From positions 1 to 33,407 of the forward strand of contig JAYSPV010000121.1 of the NCBI GenBank assembly GCA_043721915.1: 33,407 bases of DNA, read 5' to 3'. This stretch comes from UBA668 sp043721915 (GTDB taxonomy: Bacteria > Actinomycetota > Acidimicrobiia > Acidimicrobiales > Ilumatobacteraceae). The notes under the pieces are model-generated. The model searched no databases. It worked only from the letters and a program-made list of their open reading frames with translations, and was not told the DNA's origin. Of the stretch, positions 1 through 7,474 are shown piece after piece. Numbering within the stretch: position 1 is the first letter of the stretch; each line of letters begins with the position of its first letter. The position numbers and the translations under genes were made by a program.

Positions 1-1
1 C

Positions 2-307
2 GTGGCGGCAATCGCAGACGCCGGGCTGATCGTCGAACGTGGGCGAGCCGCGTTCGACGCTGACCCGCTCGTGGTGCGCGCCGCGAAGAACATCGTCACA
101 GAGATCGGTGAGGCGACCAAAGTATTGTCATCGGCCACCACCGACGCGATGCCCGAGGTTCCGTGGCGAGCGATCGCCGGCATGCGTGACCGAACCATTC
201 ACCGTTACCCCGAAGTTGACCTCGACGTCTTGTGGGACACCCTCGCGTTCGACCTCCCTGAACTCGCCGAGCGCATCGCCGCCCACCTCGACCGGCCTGC
301 GGGCTGA
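2..307 (+). CDS. HepT-like (DUF86) ribonuclease toxin, 5' end outside window
   Basis: The reading frame is open from the left edge to a TGA at 305-307. Its last half carries RDRTIHRY, which fits the R-x4-H-x-Y signature of HepT/DUF86 proteins, preceded by a helix with the family-like pattern AAKNIVTEIGEATKVLS. Family members are about 110-140 residues and start roughly 20 residues further upstream, so the GTG at position 2 is unlikely to be the true start and the gene is probably cut by the window edge. HepT is normally the toxic partner of a MntA-type nucleotidyltransferase that adds AMP to the Tyr of the motif; that partner usually lies just upstream and would be outside the window. The gene is followed by a 362-bp gap and is not part of the dcw operon. 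The family call is fairly safe; toxicity is inferred. Confidence 0.72.
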   Translation: MAAIADAGLIVERGRAAFDADPLVVRAAKNIVTEIGEATKVLSSATTDAMPEVPWRAIAGMRDRTIHRYPEVDLDVLWDTLAFDLPELAERIAAHLDRPAG

Positions 308-323
308 GGGGCCACCTAGCCCC
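308..323 (+). terminator. small hairpin directly after the HepT-like gene
   Basis: GGGGC (308-312) and GCCCC (319-323) can pair over a 6-nt loop right behind the stop codon. No T-run follows, so it is at best a weak or factor-dependent terminator. Confidence 0.25.
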
Positions 324-539
324 AAACGCCGGTTATACGTGTGATCCATAGTTGAGCCGCACCTCGAATTCGCCACTCTGGGCGTTCATCACCGTAGAGG
401 ATCTGTTGGCCGGCAGTGGGCAGACTCTCGTGGCCACCAACAAGCTCGCGTACCTGCCGATGACCAGCGGGTCGCCGCGCTCGGGGAGGTGTGCGCGAGT
501 GGGGGTGCGTGTACGACTTGCACTCGGTGTGGAATGAAA
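324..539. other. non-coding stretch upstream of the mraZ promoter
   Basis: Together with the promoter region and leader, this is the only gap over 300 bp in the window (308-669). Short frames exist on both strands, for example TTG 352 to 537 plus, but none has a convincing start, ribosome binding site, codon bias or family resemblance. A single TGGGG at 500-504 lies 40 bp upstream of the boxed operator and in phase with it. I see nothing else recognisable. Confidence 0.5.
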
Positions 540-596
540 TGGGGATAGGTGGTTGACTCTGGGGGTATTTGGGGGGCAGAATGGGGCCCAGTGGGG
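540..596 (+). promoter_or_regulatory. phased TGGGG direct repeats, likely MraZ operator
   Basis: TGGGG occurs at 540, 560, 570, 582 and 592, with a degenerate copy TGGTT at 550. The first four are spaced exactly 10 bp start to start; the last two are 10 bp apart after a 12-bp step. MraZ of E. coli is known to bind TGGGN direct repeats separated by 5 nt, which is the same 10-bp period. The array lies 78-130 bp upstream of mraZ and covers the likely promoter at 553-582, so repression by MraZ of its own operon is the natural reading. Confidence 0.72.
553..582 (+). promoter_or_regulatory. likely mraZ (dcw operon) promoter
   Basis: TTGACT (553-558) as -35 and CAGAAT (577-582) as -10, separated by 18 bp, form the best sigma-70-type promoter in the gap. 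Transcription would start near 589 and give a leader of about 80 nt. The TGGGG boxes at 560 and 570 sit in the spacer and the box at 582 begins on the last base of the -10. Confidence 0.55.
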
Positions 597-669
597 ATCA
601 CGGGCTCGCGCCGCCGGGATCAGCAGTTCCACGAGGCAGGTGCTCAACAGGAGAAGGTGGTGACGCGAC

Positions 670-1089
670 GTGTTGTTCGTGGGGGCGTTCGAACGCCAAC
701 TCGACGACAAGGGACGGCTGGCAGTGCCAGCCACCTTCCGCGACCGCCTGGGTGAGCACTGTTACCTGGCCAAGGGTGAGGACAAATGCGTGACGGTGGT
801 GCCGTCGGCAACGTTCGAGGCCGAGGCCGAGGCGATGGCCGTCCGAGTGCGCCTCGGCGAGGTCAGCCGAAACCAACTTCGTGCCCTCGCCTCCTCGGCG
901 ATCCTCGTCTCGCTCGACAAGCAGGGTCGGGTGAACGTCGACGAGCAGCTGCGCGAGTACGCCGATCTGGCTCTCGGCGAGGCCGTCACCGTCGCCGGCA
1001 GCTTCGACCGCCTCGAGCTGTGGTCGCCACATCGTTTCTCGCTCGTCAACGACGACGGCACCGGCGGCTTGGCCGGTGGCGAACAGTGA
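670..1089 (+). CDS. mraZ: MraZ, transcriptional repressor of the dcw operon
   Basis: 139-residue protein with the two AbrB/SpoVT-type half domains typical of MraZ: LDDKGRLAVPATFRDRL near residue 11 and SLDKQGRVNVDEQLREY near residue 77. MraZ forms ring-shaped oligomers and binds phased direct repeats in front of its own gene; matching TGGGG boxes lie at 540-596. The GTG at 670 is chosen because the protein must begin just before the first DDKGR motif and AGGAGAAGG (649-657) lies 12 nt upstream. Length is normal for the family. It is the first gene of the cluster, followed by a 244-bp gap before rsmH, which is longer than the tight junctions further on. Confidence 0.96.
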   Translation: MLFVGAFERQLDDKGRLAVPATFRDRLGEHCYLAKGEDKCVTVVPSATFEAEAEAMAVRVRLGEVSRNQLRALASSAILVSLDKQGRVNVDEQLREYADLALGEAVTVAGSFDRLELWSPHRFSLVNDDGTGGLAGGEQ

Positions 1090-1333
1090 TCTCAGCGCAA
1101 CACAACAACCACCCACACGACCACTCGAACGACAAGGAGGAAGAGGCAGCGACCACCGCCAGCCACACACGTACTCTTCAGCACCACGTCATCCGTACAT
1201 CTGCAGCCTTCCGGCCAGCACGATGGACAGCCCTCACTCCGCCCGCTGCCGTTTCGCACGTTCGGGGAGACATCCCGGCGGCACTCGCGAACCGGTGGGC
1301 TGCAGATGGACGGATGAACGACCCCGAGATGCG
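1090..1333. other. 244-bp gap between mraZ and rsmH
   Basis: The rsmH frame stays open upstream to 1076, but the sequence 1221-1333 has mixed third codon positions, unlike the strongly GC3-biased genes around it, and the translation resembles no RsmH N-terminus. An AAGGAGG at 1134-1140 has no start codon at usable distance. TACTCT (1172-1177) could be a weak -10. I see no gene here; a leader or internal promoter is possible. Confidence 0.4.
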
Positions 1334-2293
1334 ATGAGCGACGAACCCTTCCACCACCTGCCGGTGATGGCCCACGAGATCGTGGCCCTCTTCGAACGGG
1401 TACCAGCGGGATTCGTGCTCGACGCCACACTCGGCGGGGGAGGCCACAGCGAGCTCCTGCTCGAACGCTGGCCTCACCTGAAGGTGCTGGGCATCGACCG
1501 CGATGAACGTGCTCTTGCCGCAGCGCAAGCTCGACTCGTCCGGTTCGGTGATCGGCTACGTGTGTACCACTGTCGGTTCGATCGCCTCGACGAAGCCATG
1601 GAAGCACTCTCCATCGACACCCTGTCCGGTGCCCTCTTCGACCTGGGGGTCAGCTCCCCCCAACTCGATGTGGCCGAACGTGGGTTCAGCTATCGACACG
1701 ATGCGCCGCTCGACATGCGCATGGACCAGACGCAGCAATGGTCGGCCAGCGATGTGATCAACGGCTACCCTGCCGACCAACTGGCGCGCGTGCTGCAGAA
1801 GTACGGCGACGAACGGTTCGCGCGTCGCATTGCCGCAGCGATCGTGGCAGCCCGCCCGATCGAATCGACGGCCGAGCTCGCGGAGATCGTCGTCTCGGCG
1901 ATCCCCGCTCCCGCGCGCCGCACGGGTGGTCATCCGGCCAAGCGTACGTTCCAGGCGATCCGCATCGAGGTGAACGGCGAGCTCGATGCGCTGCCCTCGG
2001 CGCTCGACACAGCGATCGCTCGCACCGAGCCGGGGGGCAGGGTTGCAGTTCTCTCGTATCACTCCGGAGAGGACCGGATCGTCAAGCAACACATGCGTTC
2101 GGCGGCGACCGGTGACTGCCCGTGCCCACCCGAGCTGCCGTGCGTGTGCGACGCGGTGCAGACTGTGCGTCTCGTGCGCGGCGTGCCCAAGACCCCATCG
2201 GTCGGCGAGCAGGCCACCAACCGCAGGGCCACCAGCGCCCGCTTGCGAGTCGTCGAACGAATCGTCGACACGCCCACTCGCGGGGCTCGCTGA
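1334..2293 (+). CDS. rsmH: 16S rRNA (cytosine-1402 N4) methyltransferase RsmH
   Basis: 319 residues when started at ATG 1334 (MSDEPFHHLPVMAHEIV). RsmH uses S-adenosylmethionine to methylate N4 of C1402 in the decoding centre of 16S rRNA. Visible family motifs are the start block HLPVMAHE, the SAM-binding LDATLGGGGHSELLLE, DLGVSSPQLD, and near the end AVLSYHSGEDRIVKQ. The C-terminal part carries a Cys-rich patch (DCPCPPELPCVC) seen in RsmH proteins. The ATG at 1334 fits the family N-terminus; ribosome binding sequence before it is poor, so an unusual initiation context is possible. It follows mraZ, the usual dcw order. Confidence 0.95.
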   Translation: MSDEPFHHLPVMAHEIVALFERVPAGFVLDATLGGGGHSELLLERWPHLKVLGIDRDERALAAAQARLVRFGDRLRVYHCRFDRLDEAMEALSIDTLSGALFDLGVSSPQLDVAERGFSYRHDAPLDMRMDQTQQWSASDVINGYPADQLARVLQKYGDERFARRIAAAIVAARPIESTAELAEIVVSAIPAPARRTGGHPAKRTFQAIRIEVNGELDALPSALDTAIARTEPGGRVAVLSYHSGEDRIVKQHMRSAATGDCPCPPELPCVCDAVQTVRLVRGVPKTPSVGEQATNRRATSARLRVVERIVDTPTRGAR

Positions 2294-2324
2294 CCCAGTT
2301 CGGCTCGGTACGAATTCACGAAGC

Positions 2325-2338
2325 GCACGTTCGCGTGC
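2325..2338 (+). other. TTCG hairpin between rsmH and ftsL-like gene
   Basis: GCACG (2325-2329) and CGTGC (2334-2338) flank a TTCG loop in the 75-bp gap. The stem is only 5 bp and the closing pair is G-C, not the extra-stable C(UUCG)G form. It may be an mRNA processing or pausing element; function unknown. Confidence 0.3.
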
Positions 2339-2368
2339 ACACAGCAATGAGGACTTGAGGTAACGACG

Positions 2369-2902
2369 ATGGCAATGGCAGCTCGCAGCGAGCGAGTGAC
2401 GGCAGTGCGCAGCAGAGCGCACGGAGGCGTTGCTACTGGCGCGGGCGTGATGGTGAAGCGGACCGCCGGCGTCACACACATCACGCCCCGCGCGCAGCTC
2501 GTCGTCGTGCCCCGACGGCGCCGTACCGCTCGGCTGATCGCCGCCGGCAGCACCGTCGTCTTCGGTCTGATGCTCGGTGCTGCCGCATTCCAGACGCAGC
2601 TCGCGAGCCGCCAGCTCACGCTCGACACCATGGATCGTGGCATTCGCGCTGCCCATGAGGAGTACGACGTGCTCCGCCGTGAGCGCGCCGAGCTGCGGTC
2701 GCCCGGGCGTCTTGCGGTCGAGGCGAAGAAGCTGGGCATGGTGCCCGCAGCGCAGACCGAGTTCGTGTCGCTCGACCCTGACGTCGTGGCCACGGTGCAG
2801 CGAAGCGGTACCACCGGCCAGGCCGGCGCTGCTGACACCACGGCCGACGACGAGTTCGAGCAGTATGCCGACGTGAAGGCCCAGGCTGGAGGCTCACCGT
2901 GA
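2369..2902 (+). CDS. ftsL: FtsL-like septum protein
   Basis: 177 residues: a basic cytoplasmic head (residues 1-55, ending PRRRRTARL), one membrane span (about 56-74, IAAGSTVVFGLMLGAAAF), then an extracytoplasmic coiled-coil-like stretch (about 80-110) and the block RLAVEAKKLGMVPAAQ that is typical of FtsL/DivIC proteins. The position between rsmH and ftsI is exactly that of ftsL. FtsL partners with FtsB/DivIC and FtsQ and activates FtsW-FtsI synthesis. Sequence conservation in this family is low, so the name rests on topology and position. ATG 2369 has GAGG 10 nt upstream; its TGA overlaps the ftsI GTG by 4 nt (GTGA), implying translational coupling. Confidence 0.82.
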   Translation: MAMAARSERVTAVRSRAHGGVATGAGVMVKRTAGVTHITPRAQLVVVPRRRRTARLIAAGSTVVFGLMLGAAAFQTQLASRQLTLDTMDRGIRAAHEEYDVLRRERAELRSPGRLAVEAKKLGMVPAAQTEFVSLDPDVVATVQRSGTTGQAGAADTTADDEFEQYADVKAQAGGSP

Positions 2903-4965
2903 GCACCGATGTTCGTGGCCGAGCTACATCTCCGAAGGGTTCGGTGCCGGCCGACTCCCGTACCCGCCGTAGTGACCCCTCCGTTCGACGCGCAGTGCAC
3001 CGCGCAGCCCCCGAGCGCGGTGCACGCGCGCACGGACGGCAGAGCCACGCGACGAGAACCCCCACGCCGACCACTCCCTCGGGGTCGTCGGCAAGAACAG
3101 CCTCCCGGTCGAGCGCAGGAATGGCCCCGAGGTCGGCCAGGTCGCGCGATCACGGGCACATCCCCGCGCAGCGCAAGGTCGCCAGATCGCCGCGTCGGCG
3201 TTCGCGCGGGCTCCAGCTGACGTTCCGCGCCGGTGACAGCCGTCGTCGCCTCGTGGCGGTCTTCGTCGTCAGCATGCTGTTCTTCCTCGCCGTCGTCGCC
3301 CGTGTGGCCTTCCTGCAGACGGTCGGTTCCGACAGCCTCGTGGCCGCCGGCAGGGCACAGCGCGTCTCGGAGGCAGTGCTGCACGCGCCACGGGGCACGA
3401 TCTTCGCCCGCGATGGAGGTGAGCTGGTGTTGAGCGTCCCGAGCAGCACCATCATCGCCAACCCGAAGCTCGTCACCGATCCAACTGGAGTAGCCGCGAC
3501 GTTGGCCTCGATGCTGCAGTTGTCGACCGAGAAGCAGCAGCAACTGTTGCAGGCGTTCACCCTCAAGGAGAAGAGCTTCGTCTACGTGGCCCGGCAGATC
3601 GACGACGACCTCGCCGGGTCTGTCATGGCGCTCGGGCTCACCGGCGTCGACAGCCTGCGCGAGGACAAGCGAATCATGCCCAGCGGTGAAGTCGGCCGCA
3701 GCCTCCTGGGTCGCACCGACATCGATGGCATCGGCATCGCCGGGCTCGAACTGCAGTACAACGATCGGCTCACCGGAACCGACGGCGAGCGCGTGCGCGA
3801 GCACGATGCCAAGGGTCGCTCCATCCCCGGGTCGGGTGCCACGACGACCGAGCCGATCCCTGGCGACGATCTGGTGCTCACCGTCGATCGATCCCTGCAG
3901 TTCCAAGTGGAGCAGGCTCTCATCGCCCGCGTGGAGCAGTTGAAGGCGAAGGGCGGTGCCGTGGTGGTGATGGACACGGATACCGGGGAGATCTACGCGA
4001 TCGCCAACGTGAAGCGAAATGACGACGGCACCGTGACGGTGACCTCGGCCAACCTCGCCGCTGTGGAGGTGTTCGAGGCAGGCTCGGTGGCCAAGGTGTT
4101 CAGCCTGGCAGCGGTCGTCGACACCGGCACGGCCGGCCCTGACACGACCATCGCTGTGCCGGGCAAGATGGTCTTCGGTGAAGGTACCGAGTGGGAACAG
4201 ACGATCAATGACGCCGAGCCCCACGACACGATGCCGATGAGCTTGCGCGACATCATCGTCCACTCGTCCAACATCGGCACGCTGCTGATGACCGGGCAGG
4301 TCGGGACCGAGCGCTTCGGTAGGTATCTCCAGAACTTCGGGTTCGGCCAGAAGACTGCGCTCGACTTCCCCGACGAGAGCGCCGGATTCCTCAACCCCGC
4401 GTCCGAGTGGCAGGGCACCGAGAAGGTGACCACGAGCTACGGGTACGGCTACAACGTGACGGCCGTGCAGTTGGCGGCAGCGGTGAACACCGTGGCGAAC
4501 AACGGGATCTACGTCGAACCGAAGATGGTGAAGGCGACGATCGGTGCTGACGGCACCGTGACCGACACGGCGCCGGCGGCCACGCACGAGGTGCTGCAAC
4601 CGTCCACGGCGGCGACGATGACCGACATGATGACCGATGTCGTCTGCGACGGCACAGGGAAGGATGCGCGCATCCCTGGCATCTCTGTGGCGGGCAAGAC
4701 AGGAACCGCGTACAAGACCCAGGGCGATTCGTACATCGGCGTCAACGGCGAACGGCTGTATCGCGCTACGTTCGTCGGCTTCTTCCCGGCCAAGGCCCCG
4801 CAGGTCACCATTCTGGTCACGATCGACGAGCCTGACCCCACGTCGAAGGATCGCTTCGGCGGCAAGGCAGCGGCGCCACTGTTCGCCAGCATCGCCACCT
4901 CGGCCATCCATGAACTGCAGATCGTGCCCACGCCTGGCGACACCGGCTGCCCGGCAGCGGGCTGA
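2899..4965 (+). CDS. ftsI: FtsI, septal peptidoglycan transpeptidase (class B PBP)
   Basis: 688 residues from GTG 2899. It cross-links septal peptidoglycan outside the membrane, working with FtsW. Order of parts: an Arg/Ser/Pro-rich basic cytoplasmic tail (about 1-115), a membrane span (about 118-140), the PBP dimerisation domain beginning LHAPRGTIFARDG, and the transpeptidase domain with SVAK (catalytic Ser396, Lys399), SSN (456-458) and KTGT (600-603). No PASTA domain follows. The basic tail is long for FtsI and stands against the acidic tail of FtsQ in the same operon. The start overlaps the ftsL stop (GTGA); a later ATG at 3121 inside the tail is possible but less well supported. Five bases separate it from murE. 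Confidence 0.95.
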   Translation: MSTDVRGRATSPKGSVPADSRTRRSDPSVRRAVHRAAPERGARAHGRQSHATRTPTPTTPSGSSARTASRSSAGMAPRSARSRDHGHIPAQRKVARSPRRRSRGLQLTFRAGDSRRRLVAVFVVSMLFFLAVVARVAFLQTVGSDSLVAAGRAQRVSEAVLHAPRGTIFARDGGELVLSVPSSTIIANPKLVTDPTGVAATLASMLQLSTEKQQQLLQAFTLKEKSFVYVARQIDDDLAGSVMALGLTGVDSLREDKRIMPSGEVGRSLLGRTDIDGIGIAGLELQYNDRLTGTDGERVREHDAKGRSIPGSGATTTEPIPGDDLVLTVDRSLQFQVEQALIARVEQLKAKGGAVVVMDTDTGEIYAIANVKRNDDGTVTVTSANLAAVEVFEAGSVAKVFSLAAVVDTGTAGPDTTIAVPGKMVFGEGTEWEQTINDAEPHDTMPMSLRDIIVHSSNIGTLLMTGQVGTERFGRYLQNFGFGQKTALDFPDESAGFLNPASEWQGTEKVTTSYGYGYNVTAVQLAAAVNTVANNGIYVEPKMVKATIGADGTVTDTAPAATHEVLQPSTAATMTDMMTDVVCDGTGKDARIPGISVAGKTGTAYKTQGDSYIGVNGERLYRATFVGFFPAKAPQVTILVTIDEPDPTSKDRFGGKAAAPLFASIATSAIHELQIVPTPGDTGCPAAG

Positions 4966-4970
4966 CCGAG

Positions 4971-6383
4971 ATGAGTTGGTTGCTCGGCGCACTCGTCGCC
5001 GATGCGTTGCTGCCCGCCGCAGAACTGCGCGGTGAGCCTGCAACGCGCGTGGTCGGCGTGGTGTACGACTCGCGTCGCGTGCAACCCGGTTCGCTGTTCT
5101 GCTGCCTGCGCGGCGGTAACAGTGACGGGCATGAGTTCGCGGCAGCAGCAGTCGCAGCGGGTGCCTCGGCGCTGGTCGTGGATCACGAACTCGACCTTCC
5201 GGTGGCGCAGGTGATCGTGCCCGACACGCGAGTGGCCATGGGCCGGCTGTCGTCGGCGTTCTTCGCCCACCCCTCGCGAGTGCTGACGCTCGTAGGCGTC
5301 ACCGGCACCAACGGCAAGACCACCACGACGAGCCTCATCGCCGCGATCCTGGAAGCAGGGGGCATGGCGACAGGTGTCATCGGAACACTGACCGGCAAAC
5401 ACACGACGCCCGAGGCGCCGGAGCTACAAGCGCAACTCGCGGCGTTCGTTGCCGCCGGCAAACGAGCCGTGGTGATGGAGGTCTCGTCGCACGCGCTTGC
5501 GTTGCACCGCGTGGACGGTACGCGGTTCGCCTTGGCGGTGTTCACGAATCTCGGCCGTGACCATCTCGATCTGCACGGCACGATCGAGCGGTACTTTGCG
5601 GCGAAGGCGATGTTGTTCGAGCCGGGCCTCAGCGCACGCGGCATCGTCAACGTCGACGACGAGCACGGCCGCGCACTTGCGGACGAGGCAGCGATCCCGA
5701 TGACCAGATTCGGCCTCGGCGACGCCGTCGACCTGGTGGTGACACCCACAGCGCATGAGTACAGCTGGCGAGGGGTGCGGATCAGGGTTGGCATCGGCGG
5801 TGCCTTCAACGCGATGAACAGCCTTGCGGCGGCAACTGTGGCGGCCGAGATCGGCATCGCCCCAGCCGTGATCGCCAGCGGGCTTGCAGGCGCTTCGCCT
5901 GTGCCGGGCCGATTCGAACCGGTGCGGGCCGGCCAACCGTTCGACGTCATCGTCGACTACGCCCACACACCCGACGGGCTTCGTGAAGCCTTGTCGGCCG
6001 CGCGTGCCGCGTCGAGCGGCGCGCGGGTGATCGTGGTCTTCGGTTGCGGTGGCGACCGCGACCGCGAAAAGCGGCCGGAGATGGGCGCAGCGGCGGCGGC
6101 CGGCGCCGACCAGATCATCGTCACCTCCGACAACCCTCGGTCGGAGGACCCGTTGGCGATCATCAATGCCATCGTTCAGGGGGTGCCCGCGGACTACCGT
6201 CAGCGTGTGATGAGTGAGCCGGATCGACGCCGTGCATTCGTCGCAGCGTTCCGGGCCGCCCAGCCCGGAGACGTTGTGGTGATTGCCGGCAAGGGCCACG
6301 AAACCACGCAAACCATCGGCAACGACGTCATCGCATTCGACGATCGGGCCGTGGCGCGGACGATCTTGGAGGCCGGCGAATGA
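4971..6383 (+). CDS. murE: MurE, UDP-MurNAc-L-Ala-D-Glu:meso-DAP ligase
   Basis: 470 residues, normal MurE length. It adds the third stem-peptide residue in the cytoplasm using ATP. The P-loop is GVTGTNGKTTTT (Lys116), the carbamylated-lysine region is AAKAMLFEPG near 212, and the C-terminal domain holds DNPRSEDP (Asp387-Arg390). DNPR is the signature of enzymes that choose meso-diaminopimelate over lysine, so the wall is predicted to be DAP-type. ATG 4971 lies 5 nt after ftsI with no strong Shine-Dalgarno, consistent with coupled translation. The gene that should follow, murF, is missing; mraY starts 28 nt after the stop. Confidence 0.96.
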   Translation: MSWLLGALVADALLPAAELRGEPATRVVGVVYDSRRVQPGSLFCCLRGGNSDGHEFAAAAVAAGASALVVDHELDLPVAQVIVPDTRVAMGRLSSAFFAHPSRVLTLVGVTGTNGKTTTTSLIAAILEAGGMATGVIGTLTGKHTTPEAPELQAQLAAFVAAGKRAVVMEVSSHALALHRVDGTRFALAVFTNLGRDHLDLHGTIERYFAAKAMLFEPGLSARGIVNVDDEHGRALADEAAIPMTRFGLGDAVDLVVTPTAHEYSWRGVRIRVGIGGAFNAMNSLAAATVAAEIGIAPAVIASGLAGASPVPGRFEPVRAGQPFDVIVDYAHTPDGLREALSAARAASSGARVIVVFGCGGDRDREKRPEMGAAAAAGADQIIVTSDNPRSEDPLAIINAIVQGVPADYRQRVMSEPDRRRAFVAAFRAAQPGDVVVIAGKGHETTQTIGNDVIAFDDRAVARTILEAGE

Positions 6384-6411
6384 ATCAGATGGCAGTGACG
6401 AGGGTATTGCA

Positions 6412-7464
6412 ATGATCGCAGTGATGATCGCAGGGTCGGTGGCGATGTTCATCTCGCTGGTCGTGACCCGCTACCTGATCACCTTCTTCCGCAGGCTCGG
6501 TGCGGGGCAGCCGATCCTCGGCAAGGCTGATCACGGCCCCGAGCACCACATGAACAAACAGGGCACCCCGACGATGGGTGGCCTTGCGATCGTGGTGTCT
6601 GCGGCCATCGGCTGGATGGCGGCACACCTGCGCCCCAACCTGGCCTTCTCCGACCAGGCGATGATCATGTGGGTCGGCATCATCGTGATGGCGGCCATGG
6701 GGTTCCTCGACGACTTCATCAAGGTGCGCAAGCGCCACAACCGCGGCATCTTCTGGAAGAAGAAGAGCTACATCACCTTCGGTCTCTCGATGTTGATCGC
6801 CTGGTGGTTGGTGGCCGCCACCGACGTCAGCCAGAACCTCTCGCTCACTCGCGCAACCTTGCCCGGTTGGCACCTCGCGTGGCCGCTGTTCGTGCTGTTC
6901 ACCGGTGTGATGATCTGGAGCACCAGCAATGCCGTCAACGTCACGGACGGGCTCGACGGGCTTGCCGGTGGCTCTGCGATGATGGGCTTCCTGGCGTTCA
7001 CCATCATCGCCTACTGGGAGTTCCGTAACCCTGCGGTCTATGGCGATGTCGTGAACCCGCTCGATCTCGCCGTGTTGGCTGCGGCGTTCGCCGGCGGCTG
7101 CGGCGGCTTTCTGTGGTTCAACGCTGCACCGGCTCGGATCTTCATGGGTGACGTGGGCGCGCTCGCGATCGGCACCGCGATGGCCTTGCTCGCGATCACC
7201 ACCGACACCCAACTGCTGCTGTTGCTGATCTGCGGAATCAACGTCATCGAGGCGGGTTCGGTCGCCGTCCAGATGGGCGTGTTCAAGGCGTCGGGGCGCA
7301 AGAAGCGGCTGTTCAAGATGTCGCCCATTCACCATCACTTCGAGCTCGTCGGTTGGCCCGAGACCACCGTCATCATCCGCTTCTGGATCATCTCTGGAAT
7401 CAGCATTGCGAGTGCGCTGGCCATCTTCATCGCCGACTTCACCCGCGTGACGGACAACCTGTGA
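6412..7464 (+). CDS. mraY: MraY, phospho-MurNAc-pentapeptide transferase (lipid I synthase)
   Basis: 350 residues, about ten membrane spans. MraY moves phospho-MurNAc-pentapeptide from UDP to undecaprenyl phosphate at the inner face of the membrane. Signature pieces: GTPTMGG near residue 46, GFLDDFIKVRKRHNRG with the paired Asp residues, NAVNVTDGLDGLAGG, IFMGDVGALAIG, and the histidine-rich loop SPIHHHFEL near the end. The frame is open further upstream, but ATG 6412 (MIAVMIAGSVAM) gives the usual short N-terminus before the first span, and GACGAGGG sits 7-14 nt before it. It lies directly after murE where murF is usually found. Confidence 0.96.
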   Translation: MIAVMIAGSVAMFISLVVTRYLITFFRRLGAGQPILGKADHGPEHHMNKQGTPTMGGLAIVVSAAIGWMAAHLRPNLAFSDQAMIMWVGIIVMAAMGFLDDFIKVRKRHNRGIFWKKKSYITFGLSMLIAWWLVAATDVSQNLSLTRATLPGWHLAWPLFVLFTGVMIWSTSNAVNVTDGLDGLAGGSAMMGFLAFTIIAYWEFRNPAVYGDVVNPLDLAVLAAAFAGGCGGFLWFNAAPARIFMGDVGALAIGTAMALLAITTDTQLLLLLICGINVIEAGSVAVQMGVFKASGRKKRLFKMSPIHHHFELVGWPETTVIIRFWIISGISIASALAIFIADFTRVTDNL

Positions 7465-7474
7465 GCGGCATCCG

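Noticed and set aside
352..537. Small plus-strand gene upstream of mraZ
   Set aside because: TTG start without a ribosome site, no recognisable similarity, and overlapping frames on both strands look equally plausible.
1134..1160. Leader peptide after the AAGGAGG at 1134-1140
   Set aside because: No ATG, GTG or TTG lies at a usable distance downstream.
1076..1333. N-terminal extension of rsmH
   Set aside because: The frame is open but third codon positions are not GC-biased like the true gene, and the extension has no RsmH similarity.
2059..5043. Very long open frame on the minus strand (994 codons)
   Set aside because: It lies opposite rsmH, ftsL and ftsI, which have clear motifs. The translation is Arg/His/Gly-rich and resembles no family; long antisense frames are expected at this GC content.
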